Positions 37,792 through 49,739 of a stretch of DNA of 64,000 bases are shown piece after piece (positions within the stretch are counted from its first letter, which is position 1; every line of letters begins with the position of its first letter). A program made the position numbers and the translations under genes. The DNA is from Sialis fuliginosa. Lineage: Eukaryota; Arthropoda; Insecta; Megaloptera; Sialidae. The DNA lies in NCBI GenBank assembly GCA_961205875.1, contig OY540813.1, forward strand, positions 12,185,001 to 12,249,000, read 5' to 3'. Below the pieces are notes generated by a model. It saw only the letters and a list, made by a program, of their open reading frames with translations, was not told where the DNA came from and searched no databases.

Positions 37792-38337
37792 ATCTCATAC
37801 ACACACATGCGTTGCATGTACATGTACACACAAACTATAATATATCACGACGTGTAAGTACTCAGCTTATTTATTGATCACGTGTTTTATGTTTAATTAC
37901 TCTAACATATAATTAATAATGCATGTTAGTGTGTAAGTAAGTGGATTTATGTGTAAAATAGAGAATAGTATCACACGGTCGTTTTTTGTGGTGAAAATTT
38001 AAAATGAGTTCAGGAAAAGTCAGTATGTGTGATAAATATTTCAAGGGTTGTTTTTTGTGCAGCTGTGACTTGTTACTGAAGTTCTAAATTTTAAATGAGC
38101 TGTATTCGTTTTCTGCAAATGTGTAATTCACAAGCCAGAAGAACTAACTCCACTTTATCGATAAAAGAAATTATTTAGTACGGAAAATAAACTTCCAATG
38201 CATTTAATTACAAAAACGTGTTTCTGCTAACACGCGTTTAAGTGTATTATAAACACGTGTGGCTAATGAAGCAATATTTACCACATTTAAATTTCAATAG
38301 AAGCGTTTAGCACCCATATTATAGCAAGTGGTGTAAC

Positions 38338-38628
38338 CAGTGGCGTCGCTAGGAGCGGAAGTCGAGAGTGTCCCCCCACCCCGCCAAAAAGTCAATAGGT
38401 TTTATTTTTTTACACATTAGGTGGATGTCACCTCTGTGATTTTTTAACGACATAAAAAATATATACTCGTATATATTTTTAAATAAATTGGATAGTTATT
38501 ACATCATATTAAACATTTTACTCCCTGGAAGCTTAAAATGACCAAAACAATAAGGTAAATAGGCTTTATTTTTTAATTTATTACACGAGTGTCACTCGGG
38601 GCGGAACGTCCCCTTAGCGACGCCACTG
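38338..38628. mobile_element. hAT MITE
   Basis: CAGTGGCGTCGCTA at the left and its perfect inverse at the right bound 291 bp. The flanking octamers GGTGTAAC (38330-38337) and GACGTAAC (38629-38636) match at 6 of 8 positions. G/C-rich sequence lies inside each end. The element is non-coding. Confidence 0.88.
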
Positions 38629-39793
38629 GACGTAACTAAAATTGGTGGAGGCGAGACGCAAAAAAAATATTTTGGTCACCCTCTCCCAAGAAGATTTGAC
38701 TAAAACTAATCCAAAGTATCTGCAATAGTACGATGTGATTCACATTGAAAGTCAGACGAAAAATATTTCAGACAAAATTTTATCATTTTTCTATAATAAA
38801 TAAGATTTCGCAATAAAAAATACAGGTTTCCTTTAAAATAAAATAAATGTTGACCTTCATGTATCCTAAAACTTTTATAATTAATATATTGGGTGGTGCG
38901 TAATTATCAGTCGTTTTTTAAAACAATATTTATTATGAAAAAAGAAACATAAAAATCCGACCCTAACATTTTAAAATGATTATTCCGAATATGAGTATGA
39001 TAATTATCGACACTCATTTTTATAACCTAAAAAAATATTTTTATTAAAAATGTAAACAAAATAGCAATTTTATTTAACAAATGACCCGCCTACAAAAATG
39101 CCTGATAGTTATGCATCAACCCATTATTTCTCCAAAACTTGATCTCTTCGATTTATTGCAGGGGTTCAATCTTTTTTCCGCACCCTGCTATATCAAAACA
39201 TTGACACATGTTATCAGAAAAAAAGGTACAAGCCGTAATTGTTATTTGGGTTTATTAACGTCCAGACTAACTTAATATTCCACGAATAATAATATATTCG
39301 ACTGGTCTTTTGGTTTATATTTACATATACATACTTCCGATAGCAAAAACTGGTTCGTATGAAATGACACCTACACTCATTTAAAATACGAGTTTTCGAA
39401 CTCTAAATACACATACATAATATAGCCGATCATTATCACATACAATTAAACTTTAACACTGTGGGTTTTATTTAAATTTCGGCGCTAGATTGTAAATCCC
39501 GTGTGTGGATTAAACCTTTATTTATATGCATATGATACCCATCGATAATTACGTTTCTATATTAATGTATGTGGGTTAAACCTTTGTTTACTTATTTTGT
39601 ATACAGTAATCACAATTTTCAATCTAACTTTACTCGAAACTTTGAGTACTGTTAAATATATTATTGTAACTTTAAACTATACGCATTTCCATAGATATTA
39701 TAAAAAATAAATTAAAAAATTGATATAAAGTTGAAAATATTATTTTATATTATCATGCGTTTATGTACATAATATAGTGAATATTATTTAAAA

Positions 39794-39889
39794 CTAGCTG
39801 TTACGCTGGTTCTCGAATTATACCGTAAGCGCACTAACGAACAGACAGACAGAAAGAGAGACGTTGAGCTTTATATAAATTATTAAGGA
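39794..39889 (-). mobile_element. Very short Helitron-like remnant
   Basis: On the minus strand it begins TCCTTAATAATTTATATAAA after an A and ends ...AACAGCTAG before a T, with a run of GTCT repeats between. It is only 96 bp, apparently a terminal-fusion deletion of the type seen at 51493-51797. Confidence 0.55.
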
Positions 39890-40472
39890 TGTTGTTAATA
39901 AAATAAACCGCTAAAATAATATATAAAATAATACATTTTTTATAATACCATATCAACACCATGTATTTTAAAACATTTTTTCTTTTATATATGCTAATAA
40001 TAATAATATGTAGATGTTTACTACAACAGCTCTCTAGTAAACTACAAATAAATACATTAATATAACCTTTAATCACAAAGGTCTATTCAAATGCGGAACA
40101 ATAAATTTAAATTAAAACAATGATTTGACGTCATCAATTGTAATATTAATGTATAAGAAACACTATAGATTGTTTAATTATTTTGTATACTTAAAACAAA
40201 CAATCTTTCAATTATTTTTGTTTAACAAATATTTAATATATTTTATCCGTATAATAAGAGTACTTATCATTCATGTTTAATTGTAAATAGGAACACAAAT
40301 TGTTAAGTAATAGCAAATATTATGAAATTAATTTCGCGTCTACATTATTTTAGAGTGGTCATTATTCATAAAAAGTTTCAACAAAGTTACTTAAAATTTT
40401 AAATATTATTGCACACATTTATAGGGGAAGTTCTAACTTGGAATTTCTAATAAAAAAAAGTATAATTTAAGG

Positions 40473-40905
40473 TACTATGGGCTTCAGAAGTCATTTGCCA
40501 CCCTAAAGGTCAGAATCGCTTACAACAGATTCGAAAATATTAAGACAAACATTATCGGTTATCTTTTTCATCATTTTAAATAAAAACACAAATATATGTC
40601 CATTTCATTAATTAATTTTATATCAAGTTTCACATATTTAAATACTAAAATTCGGAATAACAAATATTTATGCCACAAAATTTACTTATACAATTTTCAA
40701 TAGATTACATAATAATTTAATTGCACAAATACACATATATGAGTACTTCTTTATTTAACAAATGAGTTTCAAAATATCTGTCTTTGTTTGGTACATGGAG
40801 AAATGATTTAAATATTATAATAATCAAATGGGAGGAGCCAACTGAGTTTGTGATATGCGAATTTCAATGAAAACTGGACGACCACTTCTGTATTTCACTG
40901 TACAT
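40473..40905. mobile_element. Family D element, copy 2
   Basis: This is collinear with 12047-12433, from 'gtactatgggcttcagaag' to '...ttctgtatttcactgtac'. It has an additional roughly 50-bp stretch in the middle (about 40675-40735). It is non-coding. Confidence 0.75.
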
Positions 40906-41524
40906 GAAACTCTTGCGCCAGTCCTGCTGTATATTTTTTTAACCCTTCAATTTATAAATCTAAAAATGTAAAATCATTGAATACTGTAAATAATTGTAAA
41001 AAAATAATTAATTTATGCGAGTTTTATTTAAAAATACATACCATATCAACAGTTCATATTGTGTATACAAATTTAAATATCTTTACGTTTATTCCACGCA
41101 CGGTTTTACGTTACCTTTACAAATCGATTCATTTTGACTGCAGTCTTATCAGGGGCGTATTATAAAAATAATGTAAATAAATAAATTGAATATCTGAATT
41201 CATCTGGTAACCTGGTATGATAAATCACTAAACAATTTTTATTCAGTCATAGGAAGAGTATTTTATTAGTTATTTCTTATCATGTTTATAAGTAATTTCC
41301 TGTTGGTTTTTTCGGATATAACACTATAAATACACATTACATTAGATATTATGCTACCTATATTTAAATAAAATGAGTCGATAAGTAAATGTTTGTCATA
41401 AATAAATATTATAATATAAATAAATATTACGTATGCATACATATTTTTTAATTGGAGTTTTATTTCGCTCAGCATCTGGAAGCTTTTAAGATACTATTCC
41501 TTATATGTACTAACGTAACGCCAT

Positions 41525-41625
41525 TAGTAGCGTAGCTACCATATATGTAGGGAGACAAAGCAGTTGCCTTGGGGGTCCTCCCGCTAGCAGTTAGGGGACT
41601 TGTTGGCTTTAGTAATTGAAATAAA
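41525..41625. mobile_element. hAT-like left terminus (partial)
   Basis: 'tagcgtagctaccatatatg' followed by G-rich and C-rich segments resembles the ends of hAT elements of the TAGCGTAGC type. No opposite end was identified. Confidence 0.3.
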
Positions 41626-42027
41626 AATAAAAGTGAAATTTAATTTAAATAATGTTTAGGTACCATACAGATAAAATTTGTTGAAATTTACTATTGCTAA
41701 TGTCAAATAAATGCAGAGGAGTGCAATTAGAACTACTAAACCGGGTTTCACTATTAATAAAGCCTCGCTCTTCCCGAATTTTATGCCAAAAATTTACATT
41801 GTTCACTTTCTAATCACAAGTTATTTTTAAAGCATAAAAATAAGTAACAACTATTATTTGTAATTCTATTAATTAAATAGCCCATAAAAAACAATCCTTT
41901 TATATACAATTATTTTACGTAAAAAGTCCCCCACGTGTAAGTATCTTCTTTAATTCTTAGTAACCATATCATTATCAATCTTATTTGTATTATTGTATTA
42001 CAATTAATCTTTTTCAGATTTTTATAA

Positions 42028-42766
42028 TCTTTCTTTACATATAAAAATGAATGTTCGTTTGTATGAGGCTTATAGACTCGGGAATTACTGAGCCGATTTC
42101 AATGCGGTTTTCACCAATAATTAGATAATTTTTCTGTGCATGGTCGTGACGTGGCTATTAATATTTTATGAATACCTAAGATTTAACATCAAAAGACTAA
42201 ACAAATCTTTATCAAGTAGTGTTTTGATTCAATGATGTCACAGCATACAGAATAATGAAAAACATAGTAGCCATGGAATAAAGAATTCTATAATTTACGG
42301 TTTCAATATTTTATTTTATTGAGGTTACTAAATTTTTTTCAAATATTTTGTCGAACAATTCGATGTTAACAATTAAATATTTTGAAATACATATTATCGA
42401 TTAAAAATTGAAATATAAAAAAGGTAAAATATCGAAATTGATTATGATTATTACTAACCTATTTATTTATTTTGATTTTCATACAACTTTTAAGACAGGA
42501 CCTGGTGTTTCCTGGGAGTTTGAAAATATTATTTTACACGATTTTCTCAATAACTACTAAACGGATTTTATTCAGGTTTTTACTAATGGATAGGTTAGGT
42601 TTAGGTGTATAGTTTGTGGATATTTTGTGTAAATATCATAAAGTCAGGAAAAAACAATTCGCAGTTGTGAGCATGTTGGGTGAGCATGTTAGATGGGCAT
42701 GTTTAATATTTTAGGTCGCTGTGATTTTGTGGATATTAAAACGGGTAACACCGGGTCCAATTGCGA
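42028..42766 (+). mobile_element. Mini-Helitron, family H2, copy 2
   Basis: It begins TCTTTCTTTACATATAAAAA after an A and runs collinear (inverse orientation) with 30373-31121. It ends with the same ACCGGGTCCAAT region and a decayed CTAG. The phrases 'gggaattactgagccgattt' and 'caggacctggtgtttcctgg' are shared with copy 1. Confidence 0.82.
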
Positions 42767-43130
42767 TAAAATACGTACGTACGACGTATGGTGGTATAAA
42801 TTCGGTTCTGGACAACATAACATGTACTCGCATATACATAATGTGTGTATAATACACATATCAGTACATGCAGCATCCCATCTGCAATGTCACTTTATAG
42901 TTTATGTGTGGGGGGTCGTGTGCAGAAATGTGTGCGTCTGTCTGTGTATGTACATACAGTGACGTATCGTTTTGAATTAATAAATCTATAAAATCTTTTA
43001 GATCTCTTATACTATGATCTTTACTATGATGTTAGTTTACAAAAATAAATGCATTAATATAAATATTTTTAAATTTGGCATTCGTGGTTATTATCTTATT
43101 GAATGAACTTAATTGATTTTAGATACCTAC

Positions 43131-43210
43131 ACTAAAGCGGTTGCATTTTACAGAACGGAGACCGTCACCGTTTCGACCTTGAAAATCTATTATATGTGAT
43201 TTAATATATA
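43131..43210 (+). mobile_element. Family B MITE, left-end fragment
   Basis: 'ccgtcaccgtttcgacctt' with 'gaaaatctattat' matches the left half of 1108-1258 and of 44044-44227. The right half is absent. Confidence 0.5.
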
Positions 43211-43678
43211 TATGTGATAAGTATAATAAAATACAAATTTTAGTTGCTCTTGTTGGACAAGTCAATAAAATTAATAAATTTTAATCTAAATGTAAGCTTA
43301 TAAACTTTATATTTTTTTTTTTGTATCTGACACTTCAATACCTGTGCTAAGTGACTATTCGAATTAAAAAAACTTTATTATTATTATTATATTTTAATGA
43401 TTCTTAACTTTTCAACTGTTGTCTCGTATTTTTAATTTTCATTGTTAATACTATCAATTGCCCATGACAATTATATACTCGTATGATAAAAATATAGGTA
43501 TTTATCAGCATGCAATAATTATAAATAAATCATAAATTATGTATGTTATAAAAACAATTAAATAAATTATTACTCTACACGTACCTGTATTTATTGTTCA
43601 TAATAGAAATGTACGTTTCTATTTTTATATTTATTTATTTTTTATTGTGACAAATTGTTCATTGTACCTACGTAGAAC

Positions 43679-43912
43679 AAATTGATTGTTATCAAATACA
43701 AATCCCCTAACCATAAAAATTGTAAGAGTGTAGACTTACACGTGTTTCAATAGCAATGCTATCATCATCAGAGTCTTAAAGACACACATGATAGCATTGC
43801 TATTGAAACACGTGTAAGTCTAAACTCTTACAATTTTTATGGTTAGGGGATTTGTATTTGATAAGTCATAACCATAGTTTTTGTCTGTTGTTTGTTATAA
43901 ATTGATTGTTAT
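43679..43912 (-). mobile_element. Penelope-like retroelement fragment with inverted copy (inferred)
   Basis: A 206-bp insert (43693-43898) is flanked by the 14-bp direct repeat AAATTGATTGTTAT (43679-43692 and 43899-43912). Most of it is an inverted repeat, 43689-43864, with 77-bp arms and a 22-bp spacer (43766-43787). The arms contain a hammerhead motif. Penelope-like elements are known to carry hammerhead ribozymes, to insert with inverted partial copies and to make target duplications of this size. There is no reverse transcriptase here, so the assignment rests on structure only. Confidence 0.55.
43732..43776 (-). ncRNA. Minimal hammerhead ribozyme motif, type I
   Basis: Read on the minus strand, all core parts are in order. 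Stem I strand AGACU is followed by CUGAUGA (complement of 43765-43771). Stem II is AUAGC/GCUAU with an AUU loop. GAAA (43745-43748) is followed by a very short stem III from ACACGUGU, then A before the predicted cleavage between 43737 and 43736, and AGUCU pairs back to AGACU. One U beside stem II is unpaired. Very short stem III is typical of retroelement hammerheads, which may act as dimers. The inverse arm has lost CUGAUGA, so only this strand keeps the core. Confidence 0.7.
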
Positions 43913-44043
43913 TATTTTTACATACGGTTGTGTGTAAAAACAAAAATAATGCAACTGAGTGTCAAGAAACAAATATATATATATTTTTAAATAGGCTTAC
44001 TATAATCAAAAAAATAATGATGTTATAATTAATTATATCTTAA

Positions 44044-44227
44044 AGCCTTGGCACTTTACAGAATCGGTCTTCGTCACCGCTTCGACCTTGCAAATCTATT
44101 ACATGTTAGCTGCGTCAAAACACAGCGTCGTTTTGACGGAGCTAACATGCCACTTGTATTGAATCAGATATAACCGATTTGCAAGGTCGAAGCGGTGACG
44201 GAGATCGTTTCTCTAAAGTGCCAAAGC
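44044..44227. mobile_element. TTAA-type MITE, family B, intact copy
   Basis: TTAA (44040-44043) precedes AGCCTTGGCACTTTACAG, and the inverse ...TAAAGTGCCAAAGC is followed by TTAA (44228-44231). The arms also share 'accgcttcgaccttgcaaat'. The centre has another palindrome, GTTAGCTGCGTCAAAAC against GTTTTGACGGAGCTAAC. The whole 184-bp element can fold into one hairpin. Confidence 0.85.
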
Positions 44228-45030
44228 TTAAGTCTGAGATAATTAAAATAAAAATATTAATTTAATATTCAAGGGCTGCTGATGATCTAATTCATAATTC
44301 ATTTCATATTCAGCTTGATTAGGAAATTTTGTTTGTTTTTTAATTTGTATAAATAACAAATATTTTAAGTACCTAGTGAAATAAATACTTTGATACCGCT
44401 GTTATTCCTTTCAATAGTTATCGTATTCGTATTTTATATTTATCAAAACTGGACTATACGTCTCAACTTCCGTAATAGCAAAATCAAATATTGACCTCAC
44501 GGAATACTCTGTTCGCCACCACTGTATGTATAGTATATTTGTATCATAAACAGACCACCGCAACAGTTAACTGGAGACAAACTTGATCATAACCAAAACT
44601 GAGATTAATTCCAGCAGCGTCTACGAAAACTCTGTTTGATTAAAACAAATTATCGTCTCCGAGTGACAGTCCATTATAATTGCGTTGTATGAAATACGAG
44701 CGTTTGCCTACATTTTAATAAATTTATTCCTTGCATTAATTTACTGGGTATATTTATCATACGAGCCATTTATGGTATGGACTTGGTTGCATATTTATTA
44801 TATAGATTATATTCATAATAGGTATTGCAATTTTGGTGTAATAAATATATTTTTTATGGAGTCATTTATACTGACTATTTAAAATAATTTCAATTTGTAT
44901 AACTATACTCCGTATATACAAATCATACATTAACATATTGATCAATTAGTAAGATTTTAATAAAAATAAAACGACCGAAACGTAAAATATTTAATAAAAA
45001 AAAATTAAATAAAAAAATTAAAAATTTAAC

Positions 45031-45102
45031 GCCCGAGCAGGGACTTGAACCCTGGACCCTTGGATTAAAAGTCCAATGCTCTACCGACTGAGCTACCCGG
45101 GC
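45031..45102 (-). tRNA. tRNA-Lys(TTT)
   Basis: A 72-nt minus-strand tRNA that decodes AAA and AAG lysine codons. The acceptor GCCCGGG pairs with CTCGGGC (one G-T pair). The D arm is GCTC...GAGC, the anticodon loop is CTTTTAA and the T arm is CAGGG...CCCTG. Boxes A (TAGCTCAGTCGG) and B (GGTTCAAGTCC) are intact. T runs follow on the minus strand (complement of 45011-45025). An 80-codon open frame across it (44923-45165) is incidental. Confidence 0.97.
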
Positions 45103-46666
45103 TATATATAGATCTGTCCTATATAAGAAACTGGTAGAATTGAACGCAAGTACATGTGTACGCAATGTACATATACGTAATCATTACTATTTTTAAGATT
45201 AGTTATCGTAGTATTTATTTAATATGTTTATAATTTATTGCAAATACGTTACGCCTACATTATTTTTTAATTTAAATATTTAATTTACAATCTGTTTGTA
45301 GGCAACTTTGTGAATTTCGATACAATAAAGGTAATACCAGAAGTCTTTTAAAGAATTCAGTTCAGAAACTATATAAACTTTATTCGTATTATTTTCATTT
45401 GTGTGCACTCAAAGATAACACCATACAATTTCTGAACAAATAATTGTAAAATAATTGAAATTTTGTCAACAGAAAGAGAATATGAACTTTTCCAATTACA
45501 GAATACAGCTCGCGCTCGTGAACGGAATCCGAATGGAATTTCTGTGCGGTTTTCGGGCTTAACTCATGCGTTAAATTCGTACTTGCTAATAAACCATTCT
45601 TGTGTGATAAGTTTATCTGTTGAAACCAGAAGTCCTTGTGTCAAAATGGCGTGGTAATCTGTGTCAATTTTTGTTTTTGCAGATTAAACGGTGGTTGTTC
45701 AACGATTATCTTCGTTTAAATATTTTATTTGTTTGCAAATTAACAACGTATTCATGTTTATATAAAAACATCAATAATCAATTTATTTTGTTTTGTAAAC
45801 AGAAATTTAAATAATCAAAAATTGTTGTTTGTTATTCGATTCTGTGCAAAATAATTTTCAAATATGTGTATATTGTAATTGCAATTCCAACCAATATTTT
45901 CAATCTCGGAATTAAATAATTTTAAAATCCTGAGATAGGATATTATAAATTGTAACCATTTATAAAAGGTAACATAACTTTATTTACTTGCGATTTTATG
46001 TATAACCTATATTTTTTCGTATTGTTTTACAGTTGTCATTACACGTGTTTACTTTTAAAATTGTTTAAGTCCTTAAATTATAAATACGATTAGGTAATTC
46101 AAACTTATTAAGTTTAATTAACAATAAATATCTATAAAATAAAGAACGTCAAATGTTTGCTATTGCTTTCATATTTATTGTCAAATAGTCCTTTTTATTT
46201 TTTCACTGATTAGGTCCTAAAAAAGAGGAGAGAATGGCAGGGCTCTAGCCTGAGGGCCCAGCGAATCAACAAACTTTTTATTGTTGTCATAAAAAAAATC
46301 TTAGATTTCTTAGTAGGAAGGAGACCGCCGAAAATTCTAACCTGGGGCCCACATAGAATGTTGGGGCCATGGTCATCATTGATATATAACCAAACCTACA
46401 GATGTTTCTTTAAGAATAATAGTATAATTAAACTATTTTTTCTTAACATTATCCATTAAATGCTTCTTCTTCAGAAAGAACCATTTCATTATTGCGAAGC
46501 TTAAAAAATCAGATGAGAAAAGATGGATCGATTGTATTAGTGGCTCTGTTTCCATCAAACCATGCTTATCCAAGTCGACAGTATAGCAAAGTGATCGAAC
46601 GTTTTGTAAAAAGGGGACAGAAAGAAGATTAAGTTCAGAGTTGTATCCAAACTGATATTTTTTAAA

Positions 46667-47160
46667 ACCTTATAGTTTCGCTCTGTCCATCCTTCTGTAT
46701 GTCTGTCTTTCTATATAAATTAAAAATACTGATTGAGATGAAATTTGGTATACGGGCGAAGACCTAACCTAACCTAACCCAAAAACAGAAATAATAAGAT
46801 TCTTGAACAAAAAAAATTAGACCCCCTTTCCATAGACTGAAAAGTATATTCAAGACAAATTTTCTCTTAATCCATTAAGTGGGGTGTCATTAGACAGGTT
46901 TCCTAAAATGCATCAAAAATTGTTAAATGACCTTTTGATTTTAACCCGTCAGTCACGAATTATTTACTTTTAAATGTCGTTATCAGAACATCCTCCCTCC
47001 AATTTCTAAACTATCGATTAAAAAAATCTAAAAAAATTCCAGAATGTAGCTTTTAATTAGTACTTTCAATTAAAATTATATCGAATACTAGCAAATGAAA
47101 AAGTATGAAAAATTTTGAAATAACTCTTTTTTTACAAATCGTAATGACTACGGAACCCTT
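46667..47160 (+). mobile_element. Family F element, copy 2
   Basis: It shares 'gagatgaaatttggtatacg' and 'ccccctttccatagactga' with 32220-32580. It ends ...ACTACGGAACCCTT, the inverse of the family end AGGGTTCCGTAG. The left end is eroded. It holds a short CCTAA-rich run, 'acctaacctaacctaaccc', near 46766-46782. Confidence 0.65.
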
Positions 47161-47345
47161 GACCGTTTTATTTTATAAAACAAAACAATATTACTTTATT
47201 GCTATAAAAAACATCTGTTATTTGTAATATTGTAATTCACCTTTAAATTCTGCAAAAGCAAGTAACTAATATAATACATTTATATTTTAATCCCTACTTT
47301 TCTATGTAATATCAACATCTGTTCATTGTAACATACTGGTCTGTG

Positions 47346-47370
47346 ACACACACACACACACATACACACA
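47346..47370. repeat. (CA)n microsatellite
   Basis: A CA run with one CATA interruption. Confidence 0.85.
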
Positions 47371-47425
47371 CTCGCAAACACATATATAACAATAAAGTGT
47401 GGAGAATGCAATGACGGCACATCGC

Positions 47426-47472
47426 TGGTTCCGTTTCCGGTTAAATTGTAACCGGATCTGTAACGGAATCCA
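47426..47472. repeat. 47-bp imperfect hairpin
   Basis: CTGGTTCCGTT...CCGGTT pairs with AACCGG...AACGGAATCCAG across a short AT loop. It is GC-richer than its surroundings. No family is recognised. Confidence 0.5.
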
Positions 47473-47766
47473 GTATAATGATGACGTCATGCAGAATGTC
47501 TGTAGAGGCTTGACTTTTTTTTGTATCTCGTCTTAAAGCTTTAGTCATTTTGTATACAGTTTAGTTGTTGTTTTGTTGTCGGATAGGATTTAGTAAACAA
47601 TGTTACGATAATCTTTGCTGCTCTGTGCTATAAGATAATTTAAAAGAACGAAACTTATTTCTGGGATTCTGGATGTTTTTTTATAAACATGTGATACATC
47701 TAGAAGTTACATAAAGTTGGATTATTAGAACAGTATTTTTATATGTAACTTTTGTGTTGTCTATTG

Positions 47767-47997
47767 CAGGGGTTATTTAAAAAAAATCAACTGCAAATAC
47801 CTTTTTTTTGCTCTACACTTCATATATTTCCTTCTTACAAATTATAGTAACATTTTTTTTTGCTCTACACTTCCACTTTTTTATATTTTTCTTTCTACTT
47901 GCAATTTTTCAACTACACAAATTAGCTTTTACTACTGCAGTTTTCATTTTTGGAACTGTAGAAAAAATACGACAACTACACACTAAAATAACCCCTG
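47767..47997. mobile_element. hAT-like MITE, CAGGGGTTATTT family, copy 2
   Basis: The ends CAGGGGTTATTT and its inverse are flanked by GTCTATTG (47759-47766) and GTCTATTA (47998-48005), 7 of 8 identical. The interior repeats 'tttttgctctacacttc' twice (about 47806 and 47859). The right 45 bp match the copy at 16483-16617. Confidence 0.85.
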
Positions 47998-48181
47998 GTC
48001 TATTAGTTTAGAATTTAAAATTGATCTAAAAATGTGGAGTTCAGTCATAGTAATTAATTCGTTATTTATTTTATTTTACTTGTAGTTTATTGCAAAAATA
48101 ATTGGGCTAGTATTGGTGTAAGTATTATTTTTTAAATTATTATGGCAATGTACAATTAATAATGTTGAACAGTTTTCTTTT

Positions 48182-48320
48182 GTAGGCTTTCATGGCCGTT
48201 GTCCATACGAACTAACTTTTCGGACTGTTGTCCGCGTTGTTTTATTTCAATTTCGGAAGCACTTCTGAAGAAGATGAGAGTCGAAACGTCAAGAAATACT
48301 ATACGACAACGTGAACAACA
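48182..48320 (+). repeat. Retroelement-tail-like fragment with hammerhead-like core
   Basis: 'ggctttcatggccgttgtcc' and CTGAAGAAGATG...GTCGAAACGTC occur in the order seen near the ends of many animal retroelements. CTGAAGA and GAAAC match hammerhead core positions, but stems I and II are only 2-3 bp, so I do not call a ribozyme. No poly-A or duplication was found. Confidence 0.35.
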
Positions 48321-49061
48321 GTGTTTCTCAAACGAACCAACACAACATTATTCCACATTGGTACCTAAACACAAAGTACACATTTTTAGACGCACTGATA
48401 TATGTTTTGCTTACATTTAAATATATACATACATAAATACATTAATGTTTCGAAAATTAAATCAGATGTATTTTATGTTCACAAATTATTAATAACAATA
48501 TGTTTATTTCGTAAACAAACCCAACGGGCATAAAATCCGTTATTTAAAAATGTAATGCAATGCAAACAATAGCACAACATAAAACATAACAAAAAATGTT
48601 TAATTTGTTTTTTACGACATGAATAATCCTTACCATTTCTGGCAAAATTATTTCCAAACCATTAAAAAAAACAGACCGCGTTTATGAAGAATAAAAGGAG
48701 ATGGGGTAAATACATTCCCACATTTATATATTTGCTCCAGTGGTTATATTATACTATTAAATTACGTTCTTATTATTGTACAGACCCATTAAAACTATAT
48801 TAACACACATAAACAATAGTGTTCTTAGTTAATTAAAGTTTTCGGTCAATGTTCCTACCCTTATTTGATTATGTATTTACAAAGGGATGAAATTACTATT
48901 ACAGTTAGCATATTTTTTTTATTTCACATATTATTTAGAGGGATAATGATTATTCAGTTATATTTATATTTTTCATTTTCTATTTTTGATGTCAGTATTT
49001 TTTTTATAAATTAATACAATAACTGTGTTTTCAAACTATTTAATTGCGGTTAGTATTTAAG

Positions 49062-49240
49062 AGCGCGCAATATTTTATATATTTTGAGCATTAAATATAT
49101 TGTATTTGAGCAATAATATTTTGAATTCTGAGCATTATACTAAACAAAGTGTGACATAAAAAATAATTTTTTGAGCAATAATATTTTCTGTTTTGAGCAT
49201 TAAAATTTTATTTTGCGCAATAAGATTTGCTATTGTATAG
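49062..49240. repeat. Degenerate tandem repeat, GAGCAATAATATTTT unit
   Basis: 'gagcaataatatttt' and 'gagcattaaa' variants recur seven or eight times at irregular 20-35 bp spacing (also 'gcgcaata'). The array looks old and is non-coding. Confidence 0.5.
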
Positions 49241-49739
49241 TTTAATTTGCTTTTGGCGGGGGATGTATTTATTATGGTTTCTTTATTAATATTTATAATC
49301 TTTTTCAGAATATACTTAACGATAACTTTTTTTAGAAAGTCATTAAAATTTGGAAGCGTCAGCCCAACCCTTTTGTACTAACAGCCTATTAAATCTAAAT
49401 TTTAGTTTAATTAAAATTTACAACACGAGTGTTATACATAAAATAAATGAATATTATCGACCCTCATCTCGACTTCTGTTTGTTTCTAAACAACTAAGCA
49501 GCCCTTATTCTGTCGAATATAATAATAAAACGAGTGACTCATACCATTCCAAATTAAGTTGTTGTGTATTTGAAATTAGATCTTTTGTGACATCGGTGTT
49601 ATAGCGTCCCTATGCCTGCTCGATCGCCCAGATATTGACTGATTGGAAATTTGATTTGAGATTAAACATTGACTACTCACATAGGGCGGAAATGAGATGA
49701 TGGGCTATTGCAATGTGGACTGTTCCGAATTCAATGCGA

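Noticed and set aside
37578-37877. 99- and 76-codon overlapping frames with Pro/His/Thr-rich ends
   Set aside because: The ends are translated C-run and CA-rich sequence; no domain, start context or splice support.
44923-45165. 80-codon minus-strand open frame
   Set aside because: It reads through the tRNA-Lys gene; the plausible-looking middle is the tRNA itself.
45463-45660. Possible first coding exon ending ATGGCGTG before GTAATC
   Set aside because: The donor match is weak and no leader or downstream exon supports it.
46766-46782. CCTAA-rich run as possible telomeric repeat
   Set aside because: Only three full CCTAA units, lying inside a dispersed repeat; insect telomere arrays are much longer.
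49062-49240. CRISPR-like spacing of repeated motifs
   Set aside because: Units vary in sequence and spacing, and the rest of the window is clearly eukaryotic.
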